From Candidatus Methanomethylophilus alvi Mx1201 (lineage in GTDB: Archaea > Thermoplasmatota > Thermoplasmata > Methanomassiliicoccales > Methanomethylophilaceae), in the NCBI RefSeq assembly GCF_000300255.2, contig NC_020913.1, positions 618,692 to 682,691 of the forward strand: a stretch of DNA of 64,000 nucleotides. Reading direction: 5' to 3'. Both the position numbers and the translations under genes were made by a program. Shown in pieces: positions 18,765-27,029 of this stretch. The notes below the pieces were generated by a model that had not been told where the DNA came from, searched no databases, and was given only the letters and a program-made list of their open reading frames with translations. Position 1 is the first letter of the stretch, and the number at the start of each line of letters is the position of its first letter.

Positions 18765-19508
18765 TTGGTTATGCAATATTCGAAACAGAATGATCGATTG
18801 AAACCTCTTGACCTCTCGGTTCGGACTCCCCTGTTTTTCCCATTACTCGGGCAATTGGGAACGGAAGCGGTCAAGAAACTGCTCTCCACATTCCTCAAGG
18901 AAAGAGGATTGGAACTGTCCGAGGAGAAGACCCTCATCACCCACATAGACGATGGGTTCGATTTCCTCGGATGGAACTTCAGGAAACATCGCAATCAAGG
19001 AAGGAGGATACTCATAATCAGATCTTCGAACAAATCCCTGCAATCGATGAAGGCCTCGATCAAGGAGACCGTATTGGTGAAGGGAAAGGCGAAGGGTCAG
19101 GATGAGTTGATCCGTGAACTGAATCCGAAGATTCGCGGATGGTGCAACTACCACAAATCAGCCATGTCCTCCAGGACATTCTGCTATCTCGATTCCCGTC
19201 TGTTCCAGACACTGTACAGATGGGGACTGAGGAAACACAGGAAGAAAGGGAAGAGATGGGTGAAGGACAGGTATTGGCACCAGAGAGGAAGCAGGAAATG
19301 GACGTTCTGTTCCGACAAGGAAGAGCTATTCGGACCGATGGATGTGAAGATAAAACACCACGTGAAGGTAATCGGTACGAAGAATCCCTACATCGACACG
19401 GAATACTTCCACGACAAACAGAATAACAGGAAGTATGAACGCGGGTATATAGGGATAAGAGTTTCGCTATGTAAGTCGCCCGGTAACAATGGGTTGTCGT
19501 TGGCTTGA
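18765..19508 (+). pseudogene. Group II intron reverse transcriptase/maturase, C-terminal fragment
   Basis: Only the end of a group II intron-encoded protein remains. From about base 18860 it matches the post-palm, thumb and maturase region: FLKERGLELSEEKTLITH, DGFDFLGWNFRK, LNPKIRGWCNYHKSAMSS, RWGLRKHRKKGKRWVKDRYW. The polymerase palm with YADD is absent, and the first ~30 residues of the frame look spurious. It cannot support retromobility itself. The intron RNA 3' end follows immediately (domain V at 19507). Confidence 0.85.
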
Positions 19509-19540
19509 GCCGTGTGCGGTGAAAGTCGCACGCACGGTTC
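19507..19540 (+). ncRNA. Group II intron domain V
   Basis: A 34-nt hairpin of classic domain V form: GAGCCGTGTGCG, an internal bulge region around GTGAAAG, then CGCACGCACGGTTC. It pairs with the expected lower and upper stems and lies directly downstream of the maturase fragment. Domain V is the catalytic core of the intron RNA. A domain VI-like hairpin follows (GGAGGGA ... TCCCTTCC, about 19551-19570), so the intron's 3' end is near 19570-19580. Upstream domains are missing with the 5' part of the element. Confidence 0.85.
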
Positions 19541-19673
19541 TTAGAAGAGGAGGAGGGAGTAATCCCTTCCCCTTATTCGATTATAGAGCCGAAGATTCTC
19601 AAGAACAGGTCCAGATCAGAAGGTTACGGGCTGAAGATATTCCCGAACCGACAGTGAATCGCAGAAGGATGTA

Positions 19674-19727
19674 GGGGTGAGTGGTCGAGGGACCACGATC
19701 CCCCCACTGAGTCGCCGAAGGGGCGAC
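19674..19727. other. Two adjacent strong hairpins
   Basis: First: GGGG-tga-GTGGTC-gagg-GACCAC-gat-CCCC at 19674-19703. Second: GTCGCC (19711-19716) with GGCGAC (19722-19727). They lie about 100 bases past the group II intron end in a stretch without a gene. They could be a structured RNA, a terminator for the fragment, or part of the former intron insertion site. Confidence 0.45.
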
Positions 19728-19788
19728 CCGCAATATTTCATCTGTAATCAGACTTAAATAATAACCGATGCAGAAGATTCGATCCGTA

Positions 19789-19893
19789 TCAATTCCTAGT
19801 CGATATGAAATAGTGATTCCCATCACGGATCTCCTTGAAATCGTCCACTCCGATGGGTATGTATTTCCGTGAAACCTCTCCCTTCATGGGCAT
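19789..19893 (-). pseudogene. N-terminal remnant of an AAA-ATPase-like (PF09820-type) gene
   Basis: The short frame from ATG at 19893 to TGA reads MPMKGEVSRKYIPIGVDDF and on to FKEIRDGNHYFIS. This matches the opening of the PF09820 AAA-ATPase-like family, whose members start with Ile-Pro-x-Gly-x-x-Asp-Phe-lys-x-Ile followed by Tyr-Val-Asp-Lys-Thr. Everything after about residue 30 is gone. Such genes often carry a C-terminal DUF1703 nuclease domain and are common in host-associated archaea and bacteria. Together with the intron fragment it marks this spot as a deletion scar. Confidence 0.5.
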
Positions 19894-19909
19894 GCGTTGC
19901 CATCTCCGC

Positions 19910-21367
19910 TTATAAATCGAATCGGTCACATCCCGGCAGATTCGTTTCCGGTGCGTCTGTATCCGCATCCCGGTCCACAGGTTCCGTCCAAAGGAGGTCG
20001 TCGATATCCCGGGTATCGCCCATGGAATCCATGAAGGCCGCCGCATACAGCGGATAATGTTCCACACCATCATCCGAAATGCGGATGTTGGTGTCCTCGA
20101 ACATAATCCTCCTGTCGACCTTGAAGATGGAAGGTACTTTCGACAGCGACGGGGCTTCACGGCTCTTTCCCGATTTGACTTCTATGACGGAAAGATCATC
20201 GCCGATCTCCGCCACGAAATCCAGTTCCATCCTGTTCTCGCCTTTGTTCTTGCTGTAGTATCTCGGCTCTATGCCGCACTTGACCATGCATTCCGCCACG
20301 ACGTTCTCCGCGACGGCGCCGAGATTCACACGGCTGTCCCCCATGGCCACCGCTTTACGGACGCTCTGTCCGTACATCCCGATCAGAAGCCCTGTGTCCG
20401 AGAGATAGATCTTGAAATGACCGCTCTCCTCGCGGGCACTCAACGGGGTCTCCACCGAGGAGACCCTGTAACAGAAGTTCCCGTATCCCGCATTCTTTAT
20501 CCACAGAAGATTCTCCGAATATCTCTGGGCGGAATTCCTGGATTCTCCCCCGTCCACTCTGGAATACATGAACTTCTTGTTGGATTCAGCCAACTGTCCC
20601 GGTATGGAATCGAAACATTCCCGCGTCTTGGCGGCGTTGATCGGGGTATTGTATTTGTTGATGTCGGCTACGATATCATCCAACAAGCGATCCTGTATAT
20701 TGATGGCCCCGCCGAGTTTCTTCGTATCCATATAGTCCTGGACGACCTCTGGCATTCCTCCCACGATCATATATTCCCTGAAATAGGATGAGAATGCGGA
20801 ATGTACGGCATCGGGGACAGACCTCCTCTCGCGGATGCATGTCCTTAATCCATCGATGTGTTCTTTCTTGATCCCCTTGGCCCACAAGAACTCCTCGAAA
20901 TCCAGGGAATACATGGTCAGATGTTCCGTGAATCCCACGGGAACGGAAGGAATATCGTCCATCCGTTCTTCTTTCTCGGCCCTGTTCAAAGCTACTCCCA
21001 GGAGTGAGCCGCTGCCGATGACGTCATACCGGCCGTCCAATGCAAAATACTTCAGTGACGAATATGCCTGAGGACAATCCTGTATCTCATCGAACAGTAT
21101 AAGCGTCGAACCAGGTTCGAAGACGGCATCCGGGTATAGGATCTCCAAGCCCCTTATCATGGAATCCACATCGAGATTCCCGGAGAACACCTTCCTGGCA
21201 TCCTTATCCGAACGGAAATCTATGTTGACGAAGTATGCGTAGTTCTTTTTGGCGAAAGCCTCGATGATGAATGTCTTCCCGACCTGTCTCTGCCCCTTCA
21301 CCAGCAGAGGTTTGTGAGGCCTCCCTTTCCATTCCATGAGGGCATCGTAGGCTTTTCTCCTGAGCAT
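19910..21367 (-). CDS. AAA+ ATPase of the AAA_14/DUF4143 family
   Basis: A 485-residue ATPase. Walker A is KGQRQVGKTFII (near 24-35), Walker B TLILFDEIQDCPQA (near 89-102), sensor VIGSGSLLGV. Then come the winged-helix region and the C-terminal DUF4143 domain, a restriction-endonuclease-like fold (MELDFVAEIGDDLSVIEVKSGKS, with the Asp ... Glu-x-Lys pattern). The function is not established; the family is often expanded in archaea and gut bacteria and may act as a toxin-like or DNA-processing NTPase. Two relatives occur at 51343-52662 and at the right edge of the window. A conserved palindrome pair lies upstream (21406-21457). Confidence 0.85.
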   Translation of the reverse strand: MLRRKAYDALMEWKGRPHKPLLVKGQRQVGKTFIIEAFAKKNYAYFVNIDFRSDKDARKVFSGNLDVDSMIRGLEILYPDAVFEPGSTLILFDEIQDCPQAYSSLKYFALDGRYDVIGSGSLLGVALNRAEKEERMDDIPSVPVGFTEHLTMYSLDFEEFLWAKGIKKEHIDGLRTCIRERRSVPDAVHSAFSSYFREYMIVGGMPEVVQDYMDTKKLGGAINIQDRLLDDIVADINKYNTPINAAKTRECFDSIPGQLAESNKKFMYSRVDGGESRNSAQRYSENLLWIKNAGYGNFCYRVSSVETPLSAREESGHFKIYLSDTGLLIGMYGQSVRKAVAMGDSRVNLGAVAENVVAECMVKCGIEPRYYSKNKGENRMELDFVAEIGDDLSVIEVKSGKSREAPSLSKVPSIFKVDRRIMFEDTNIRISDDGVEHYPLYAAAFMDSMGDTRDIDDLLWTEPVDRDADTDAPETNLPGCDRFDL

Positions 21368-21405
21368 ACTGGTCGGAGCAGTTGTACGGATATAATCATT
21401 ATGAT

Positions 21406-21457
21406 TTTTCCGTACGGAAAATTCACATCAAATTGAATTATACGTACGGAAAATTCA
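21406..21457 (-). promoter_or_regulatory. Palindrome plus direct repeat, putative operator
   Basis: TTTTCCGTACGGAAAA (21406-21421) is a perfect 16-bp palindrome. The 15-mer CGTACGGAAAATTCA occurs at 21411-21425 and again at 21443-21457. They lie 40-90 bases upstream of the DUF4143 ATPase start, overlapping where its promoter should be, so a repressor may bind cooperatively here. Nothing comparable was found upstream of the other DUF4143 gene. Confidence 0.55.
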
Positions 21458-21648
21458 ATAATTTCATTAGCATGGATCGTTCTCGGAGACTTTCATCGAT
21501 TTTTCGCATGGTTTCCGTCGATCCATGCCTCTGGACGGCTTCTTCATATTCGGATGGATCCGGTCCGAAGGTCTGTGGCGGCCCTCGATCCCATCCGCAG
21601 GATTCGGGATAAGACATTTTCTATATATCCGGGATCCGATGGACATCC

Positions 21649-22749
21649 GTGTCGGAGACCCAGAGTAAGAGACGTGTCGTCGAACTCGATGCGATGAAGT
21701 TCTTTGCGATCGTGTTCATGATAACGGTCCATATCTTCGAGTTCAATTTCTCTCCCGGAGATTACGGGGCCGCGGTCAACAACGCGGTCTTTTTCCTGGG
21801 AGGTCCCGCCGCCGCACCTGCCTTCATGTTCTGCATGGGCGTGACGGTCATGTTCAGCAGGAGAAGGGGTCCTGCCGATCACATAAGGAGGGGATTCATC
21901 CTTCTGATGATGGGATATCTGTTGAACGCCCTCAACGGATGGATCGCCATGTCCATCGGATACTTCATGGGCTATCCGACGGTCTCCGCGGACGACGTCA
22001 TCGAACTGGTGTTCATAGTGGACATATTGCATTTCGCAGGGATGGGTTTCATGCTCATCGGCGTATTGGAGAAGCTGAAGGTCTCCCATCTGGGTATGTT
22101 GATCATCGCATTGGCGATGCAGGCCCTGGGTTATGTCCTGGCCGGCACGTGTACGGGAAATCCTGCCGTGGACGGTCTCCTGGGTCTGTTCGTCAAGATG
22201 GAGTTCCCGGAATCCGCGTTTCCTCTTCTGAATTGGTTCATCTTCCCTGTGGCGGGGATCGTTTTCTCGGATATCCTCGTGTGCTGTTCCGATCACAGGG
22301 CCTTATACTCCAAGATCCTGGCCGTATCGGCCGCGACCTTCGTCCTGGTCACGGTGATATGCGTTTCGGCGGGTATCGATGTGAGGGACTTCTACATGGT
22401 GGATTCCTACTATAATCAGGATATCCTCAAGACGATATTCTCCTTGTTCTGGGTCATGACGGAACTGTCCTTGCTCTACTTCCTGATGTCCAGGATCCGG
22501 GGCGTTCCGACAGGGGACAGGGTCATTTCGGCGGTGACACGCGTATCATACAGTCTCACCGCGATATATTTCATCCAATGGCTGATCATCGGGAACATAT
22601 CCGATGTCATATACATCTTGGACTATTCCTTCGAGCCGTGGCTGTTCCCTGTTTTCGTAGCCGTACTCGTTCCGCTGTGCATGTGGATGGGTGTGAAGGC
22701 GAAGTCGTATGGGGATTCCTATAAGGCGGCACGTTCCGAGAGGGTATGA
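21649..22749 (+). CDS. Membrane acyltransferase, HGSNAT/DUF1624-like
   Basis: A 366-residue polytopic membrane protein with about ten hydrophobic segments. The start RRVVELDAMKFFAIVFMITVHIFEF has the 'x-x-Asp-x-x-(Arg/Lys)-(Gly/Phe) ... Met-x-x-x-His' pattern of heparan-alpha-glucosaminide N-acetyltransferase-like and related acyltransferases; the His near residue 25 would be the active-site residue. A second cluster, DILHFAGMGFMLIG, is also typical. It probably acetylates a cell-surface sugar. Starts with GTG at 21649; stands alone. Confidence 0.65.
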   Translation: MSETQSKRRVVELDAMKFFAIVFMITVHIFEFNFSPGDYGAAVNNAVFFLGGPAAAPAFMFCMGVTVMFSRRRGPADHIRRGFILLMMGYLLNALNGWIAMSIGYFMGYPTVSADDVIELVFIVDILHFAGMGFMLIGVLEKLKVSHLGMLIIALAMQALGYVLAGTCTGNPAVDGLLGLFVKMEFPESAFPLLNWFIFPVAGIVFSDILVCCSDHRALYSKILAVSAATFVLVTVICVSAGIDVRDFYMVDSYYNQDILKTIFSLFWVMTELSLLYFLMSRIRGVPTGDRVISAVTRVSYSLTAIYFIQWLIIGNISDVIYILDYSFEPWLFPVFVAVLVPLCMWMGVKAKSYGDSYKAARSERV

Positions 22750-22816
22750 CCGCATCATATCGGATTGCCGAATGCGGATCCGCACTTTCCGATTTTACTT
22801 GTACCACAATATCTGG

Positions 22817-22856
22817 ATACCCTCCCCAAGAACCCCAAAAAAGGGGTAAAGGGTAT
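22817..22856. terminator. Nested hairpin downstream of the acyltransferase gene
   Basis: ATACCC (22817-22822) pairs with GGGTAT (22851-22856) and, inside it, ACCCC with GGGGT around a loop of six A. It lies 68 bases after the acyltransferase stop at the border of the integrase module. It could terminate transcription or mark the module boundary. Confidence 0.3.
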
Positions 22857-22974
22857 GCCACTCGTCTTTTGTCTCCTCACCGAGGTCCATAATAATCACC
22901 TGCCAGTAACAGAAATAACCGGGTCCAAAACGGTGTCCAGAGTCTTCCGTGAATTGAAAGACCTTGGACATTGA
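22855..22974 (+). pseudogene. Possible winged-helix regulator fragment
   Basis: A 39-codon frame whose second half, NHLPVTEITGSKTVSRVFRELKDLGH, reads like the recognition helix of an ArsR/MarR-type winged helix (Thr-Glu-Ile ... Ser-x-Thr-Val-Ser-Arg-Val-x-Arg-Glu-Leu). It ends at TGA just where the wing should begin, 6 bases from the convergent integrase stop. Probably cut off when the integrase module inserted, or a chance frame. Confidence 0.3.
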
Positions 22975-22980
22975 ATTGGA

Positions 22981-23940
22981 TTAAGCCTTGTTGACCCCCA
23001 TCTTGGCATCGTACTTTCTGAGAAGCTCCATTCCCTTCTCCATATCGTCGAGGTTGACTCCGATGTATCTCAAGGACTCAACGGTCGACTCGTGACCGAG
23101 GAATTTGGCAACCGTTTCTATGTCGACACCAGCAAGGAAGAGTCTGCGACCAAAGGTCCTTCTGAGATCATGATTGCAGAAGTGAAAACCTAGCTTTTCC
23201 CTCAGAGGATCAAGGACCGCATCGTCAAGACTGCCAGTGTGTTCCTTATAGTATCCGACCTCTGGGTGATTCTTGTAATGGCACCATAGGAGAAGATATC
23301 CCGGGTCCTTCCAATAAGGGATGTTCTCTTGGGCAATCTTGACGATTTTTGCCCTTTCTTCCATCCACCTGTCGATAACCTCTCTGGTCTCAACATTGAA
23401 GCTTACGGACCTGTACTTGCCGTCTCCCCTGCCCTTTCCTTTGACGTTGATGTAGGGGCCGTTTCTTTTGAAGTTGATGTCATCCAATGTGATACGACAG
23501 CACTCTGCGTTCCTCAGCCCCATGCGGAGTTCAAGATGGATGACCATTTCCTGGAGAGGGGTTTTCTCGACATTCATGAGTGCCTGATATTGGTCCTCCT
23601 CCAACCAGTGTGCATTGACTCTCATATCAGCAGAGAATCTGATGCCCATGTCTTTGATGACTTCATTCTTGAAGAACTTGAGATATCTGTTGAGATAAGC
23701 GATCTCTCCCTTGATGTACGTATCGAGTTTTCCGTTAGAACGGTGGTATTCGAGTATGTACTCGACAGCATCAGCATTGATTCTGTAGGGGGATGCATCG
23801 AAACCGCCTTCTTCCAAGATTCTCTTGGAGCGCTGGAGACTCCATCTGCATTTGTCCTTCGTGTATGGCTTGCCACCTCTGAACTTCGTATCAAGGAATT
23901 CTTTGATGCAGCTATCTGGGGTACGGACGTTCTTGGACAT
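22981..23940 (-). CDS. Tyrosine recombinase/integrase
   Basis: A site-specific recombinase of about 319 residues that integrates or excises mobile DNA. The N-terminal SAM-like core-binding domain is followed by the catalytic domain with LRMGLRNAECCRIT (catalytic Arg), HDLRRTFGRRLF (His-x-x-Arg), FLGHES (His/Trp position) and nucleophile Tyr in SLRYIGV. The start is taken as the ATG at 23940 (MSKNVRTP...) because it overlaps the preceding gene's TGA as TGATG; an upstream in-frame ATG would add 14 residues. It is the last gene of a coupled operon with a zinc-ribbon protein and one or two RHH proteins. Attachment sites were not found. Confidence 0.9.
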   Translation of the reverse strand: MSKNVRTPDSCIKEFLDTKFRGGKPYTKDKCRWSLQRSKRILEEGGFDASPYRINADAVEYILEYHRSNGKLDTYIKGEIAYLNRYLKFFKNEVIKDMGIRFSADMRVNAHWLEEDQYQALMNVEKTPLQEMVIHLELRMGLRNAECCRITLDDINFKRNGPYINVKGKGRGDGKYRSVSFNVETREVIDRWMEERAKIVKIAQENIPYWKDPGYLLLWCHYKNHPEVGYYKEHTGSLDDAVLDPLREKLGFHFCNHDLRRTFGRRLFLAGVDIETVAKFLGHESTVESLRYIGVNLDDMEKGMELLRKYDAKMGVNKA

Positions 23941-24188
23941 CAGATTGCCCTCCCCTTGTGTCCGATGGGGTTTTTGAGACAATCCGTGCAGATTCTGATC
24001 TCATCGTCCCAATAGTTCCTGGTGTGGACGAGTTCTCTCCATTCCTTGCACCATTTGCAGACTCCGATGTACATCTTCACTCTGCTGCTAGGTGGGTTGG
24101 TGGATGACCCGTTCTTTCCGTCGAAACCATTAATAGTTCTATCGGCAGTAGGCCTCTTGGAGGATGCGGAGAGGGCCTCAGTTTGCAA
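23940..24188 (-). CDS. Small zinc-ribbon protein of the integrase operon
   Basis: An 82-residue protein with a probable zinc ribbon: CKWC and, 20 residues later, CTDC (GVCKWCKEWRELVHTRNYW ... RICTDCLKNP). The preceding ~40 residues are low-complexity, so an internal ATG before YIGVCKWC may be the real start; the first possible start is TTG at 24188. It is sandwiched between RHH2 and the integrase, overlapping both, and may be a DNA-binding accessory (excisionase-like) factor. The function is inferred from position only. Confidence 0.55.
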   Translation of the reverse strand: MQTEALSASSKRPTADRTINGFDGKNGSSTNPPSSRVKMYIGVCKWCKEWRELVHTRNYWDDEIRICTDCLKNPIGHKGRAI

Positions 24189-24381
24189 CGCTTTCGCCCC
24201 CTTCGATTCCTTCCGATTTCTCCCTGTCGTTCACCAAGTGCCAGACTGCTGTTTCGACGATATCGTTCAGAGTCTTGAACTCCTCACCATCGATCATCTT
24301 CTTGGCACTCTCGTACAGTTCCGGCGGGACCTTTCCGCAGAGGATCGGTCCGCGTTTCCCCATCGAGGAAAGGGGAATCAT
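24178..24381 (-). CDS. Small RHH-like DNA-binding protein
   Basis: A 67-residue protein: GPILCGKVPPELYESAKKMI, then EEFKTLNDIVETAVWHLVND. It fits the strand-helix-helix plan of ribbon-helix-helix (CopG/Arc-like) regulators: a short beta-strand, then two helices with LNDIVETAV as the second. The start is preceded by AGGAGGGG. Before the IS at 24398 inserted, its ATG overlapped the stop of the upstream RHH gene (ATGA). It is probably a regulator of the integrase operon. Confidence 0.6.
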   Translation of the reverse strand: MIPLSSMGKRGPILCGKVPPELYESAKKMIDGEEFKTLNDIVETAVWHLVNDREKSEGIEGGESVAN

Positions 24382-24390
24382 ACGAGTCCC

Positions 24391-24397
24391 CTCCTGA
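24391..24397. repeat. Target-site duplication CTCCTGA, left copy
   Basis: CTCCTGA abuts the IS end at 24398 and recurs at 26232-26238 beyond the other end. Confidence 0.85.
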
Positions 24398-24425
24398 CCT
24401 AAATCTGCGGATTGTATAGGTTACA

Positions 24426-26104
24426 TCATCCCAGAACGATCTGGCCCGATTCCATCTGCTCCAGTCCGAAGACGCTGAATATCTCTCTGATGTTCTTCGA
24501 TATGTGCGTGAGCCTCCAGTCGCCCGTGTTGCCGATGGCGAACACCGTATTCAGCGACAGGAGGAGTTCGCTCACCGACATCCCGTTGACAGAATCCTTC
24601 TTCGCCTTGGTCCGCAGCACATCCCGGTCGTGGTCCCTCAAAACATTCTGGATGCGTATCCTCATCATCAGCGCTATGAACTTTATGAACAGCCGTCCTC
24701 TGGCGCGTTCCGGATTGCCGGTGTTGTTCCTGTCCCCTTCCAGTTCGTTCTTGTATACGTCGAAGGCCTTCTCCACCCAATCCCTCACATCGTAGGAGGT
24801 CATCATCTGATCGAATGTCGTACCTGAGGAAGCCAGCATCACGAACATCCCGGCCCTGTTGTCTGCGAATGTGAACGCGTTCTGCTTCCTCTCGATGTGC
24901 ATGTACCCATCATCGTCGACCGTGTAGTCCAAATACCTCCTTACGAACGGCGGCAGTTTCCTGTACGTCAGTTCGGGATCGCGGTGTTTGGTGTTCTCCA
25001 GCCTCATCTCCGTCTCAGACACCATGGACATCATCTTCGTGATGTCGTCGGATGCCTTCGAGGGATCGAACACCACGAATGCCTTCAGTTTCCTGGCTTT
25101 TGCGAATCTCTCGTTCACTGCGGCAGAATCCCTGTGGTTCCTGGGGACCTCGACGATATACCCGTATCCGTCTTCGGTATCGATCACCCCAACCTCATAC
25201 TCCGCATACTTGTACGCCTTCCCCTCGTGGAAAGGCGAACGAGGACGATGCCTTCAGTTCGTCTATCGCTTTGGACATCAGCTTCTTGATCGGCTCAGCT
25301 TTCACGTTCGAAGGCATGGTGAAATCCATATCCAGATCCATCAGAGCGGATACGTTGGTCGCACTCTCGAATCCTCTGTCCATGACCATCCTTCCCTTGC
25401 AGCCCATGTCCTTTCATATCACGGACGGTGTCCTTCATCACCGCCATGTCAGCAATGCTCCCGGGGAGCATACGGAACATGACCGGAATCCCATCGCCAT
25501 CGGTGACCATGGCTATGTTGGTCTGTTTCAGATCCTCTCCGTCGCGGTTGTGTCCCCACTGTGCCCATCCCCCCATCTTGGAATAGGTTGATACCGATGT
25601 CAAATCGAGGGAGAAGAACCCGCTGGAGGATCTGGCTATGCGTCTCGTGAAGAATCTGTCCATGGTGTTCATCATTCCCCCGACATCCTCGCAGACGGTA
25701 CCCATAGTGCTCGGAGATAATGTTCCTCTAAGCTTCATGGTCTCCCTGATCACGGTGTTCTCCACCGTATAGTGGATCGAATCCATGGAGGTGGGATTGA
25801 TCGCCAGGGCCATGGCGGCACCCATGATGTTGGGTGCCAAGGCGGTGAACACCTCATCCAGGTCCTCGAAGATGCCCATGTCCTTCTGTATGCCGTCAAG
25901 GAACCTGACGGACCCGTAATGCTTCGCATATTCCTCCTTGGGACGGCTCCTCGACTCTTTAGGAATGATCTTACCCGTCTCCGGGTCCACCCTGCCCAGG
26001 TACGTCTTGATAGTTTTCGGATTTTTCCTTCCCGGTACCCTGACAGAGGTACTTTCGTAGGCGTACTTCTGGCCGTTGCGTTCCATATAGAATATGCTTC
26101 CCAT
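24426..26104 (-). pseudogene. IS1634-like transposase with two frameshifts
   Basis: Homologous along its full length to the intact transposase at 4979-6655 (same IFYMERNGQKYAYEST opening and DDE blocks). Two frame breaks, each one extra base in a short run, disable it. At 25411-25417 the coding strand has ATGAAAGGACATG where ATGAAGGACATG is expected. Near 25230-25240 it has GCCTTTCCACG where GCCTTCCACG is expected. Removing both restores the complete frame. Either the element is dead or the assembly has two indel errors. Confidence 0.85.
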
Positions 26105-26112
26105 TAGTAACC

Positions 26113-26132
26113 TATATGTAAGGTTACATATA
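26113..26132 (-). promoter_or_regulatory. Dyad in IS leader
   Basis: TATATGTAA (26113-26121), two bases, TTACATATA (26124-26132), a 9-bp perfect dyad 9 bases upstream of the transposase start. It corresponds to 4954-4971 in the intact copy, where it is less symmetrical. Confidence 0.6.
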
Positions 26133-26179
26133 TAATACCTTTCTTTATATATTCTTTAAATACCGCATATAAAGAAGAA

Positions 26180-26365
26180 TCAACAATCTGTATGGTTACA
26201 TCGTTGTAGTACTACAAACCGCAGATTTAGGCTCCTGACGAGGCATTCGTTCGTACACGTGCGGATTGCATCGGAACGACTGGCAAAATAGCCTTTCTTG
26301 ACCAGATTGTCAATCGTATCGATCTCCGTTTGGGAGAATCCGCAACTCACGATGGTTTTCGCCAT
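26180..26365 (-). pseudogene. RHH regulator gene cut by IS insertion
   Basis: MAKTIVSCGFSQTEIDTIDNLVKKGYFASRSDAIRTC is written here in two halves: KTIVSCGFSQTEIDTIDNLV and KKGYFASRSDAIRTCTNECL. It is a typical ribbon-helix-helix domain with the Arg-Ser-Asp-Ala-Ile-Arg helix. The last genuine residues before the IS are about NECLVR; the rest of the frame runs into IS sequence. Without the IS it would end NECLVRRGLV with TGA overlapping the start at 24381. The ATG has TTAGGAG upstream and a 23-bp operator-like dyad at 26378-26400. It probably repressed its own integrase operon; the DNA-binding domain is still essentially complete. Confidence 0.7.
26232..26238. repeat. Target-site duplication CTCCTGA, right copy
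   Basis: Second copy of the 7-bp duplication flanking the IS 24398-26231; it lies in the RHH gene. Confidence 0.85.
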
Positions 26366-26377
26366 ACTATTTGCTCC

Positions 26378-26400
26378 TAACTATGCAATATGCGTAGTTA
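26378..26400 (-). promoter_or_regulatory. Operator-like dyad upstream of RHH gene
   Basis: TAACTATGCA (26378-26387) ATA TGCGTAGTTA (26391-26400): ten-base arms with one mismatch, 13-35 bases upstream of the RHH start. The position and symmetry suit self-repression by the dimeric RHH protein. Confidence 0.55.
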
Positions 26401-26466
26401 TATTGAATAAGCGTGATATTTTATTTATAATTTTTCTGCTTAGTACTATGTGATAGGAAAAATAAA

Positions 26467-27015
26467 ATGTCTGAATATTACCAAGACAGACTAAACATTA
26501 GCGTACCCATAAAGTGCTGGGATGCTATCGACAACACGATAGAGAAAATGGGTCTTTTTAGTGGGCGCACTGATTTTCTCTATGGAGCGGTTCGTGATAC
26601 ATATTGGTCTTTTCTTAGGCAATTTCTCCCTCTTTTACACGATTATGAACGGGCGGAAGGAACATCGTTGGAAAAATATTCCGAGTTCAAAGAAGTGTTA
26701 AAAAACAATGGATCTTCCCGTTACCATAGATTCACAAAAAGATTTCCTGGACCATGCGTAAAACAGATTCCAATTAGACCAAGTGATGCTGGATATCAGT
26801 ATATTGACAGTTTATCCAGGTATCTTTTTCAAGAAGATGATGTAGAGCGCATCCAAAAAGTATGCCGTGTAGCACTGATGTTGTTCATTGAGATGTGTGA
26901 TGATGATATGACATCAAAAAGTCAATTTACAAAAGAGTACAATGCTATGCGGGAAAAGGCATCGAGGAGTAGAATCATCATAGAGTATGTCGATCCCGAC
27001 AATCCGCCGGAATAA
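26467..27015 (+). CDS. Putative tandem RHH-like regulator
   Basis: A 182-residue protein with two similar segments that each look like a ribbon-helix-helix unit: DRLNISVPIKCWDAIDNTIE with GRTDFLYGAVRDTYWSFLR, and KQIPIRPSDAGYQYIDSLSR with DDVERIQKVCRVALMLFIE. This suggests a pseudo-dimeric DNA-binding protein. I know no named family for it. It is transcribed toward the BREX-like operon and ends 14 bases from its last gene, so it is not in that operon. A TATA-like TTTATAAT precedes it at about 26424. Confidence 0.5.
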   Translation: MSEYYQDRLNISVPIKCWDAIDNTIEKMGLFSGRTDFLYGAVRDTYWSFLRQFLPLLHDYERAEGTSLEKYSEFKEVLKNNGSSRYHRFTKRFPGPCVKQIPIRPSDAGYQYIDSLSRYLFQEDDVERIQKVCRVALMLFIEMCDDDMTSKSQFTKEYNAMREKASRSRIIIEYVDPDNPPE

Positions 27016-27029
27016 CATCATCCATTTCG

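Larger units (their letters stand above)
24398..26231 (-). mobile_element. Decayed insertion sequence inserted in the integrase operon
   Basis: An 1834-bp element of the same family as 4863-6682. Its ends are inverted repeats with the core CCTAAATCTGCGG (24398-24410, and reversed at 26219-26231), flanked by the 7-bp duplication CTCCTGA. Its transposase carries two single-base insertions. Excising the element and one CTCCTGA fuses the RHH gene at 26365 to the small gene at 24381 so that the RHH stop TGA overlaps the next ATG, showing the insertion cut a polycistronic operon. Confidence 0.88.

Noticed and set aside
19674..19727. Hairpin pair considered as a tRNA or riboswitch
   Set aside because: Does not form a cloverleaf and precedes no suitable gene; left as unassigned structure.
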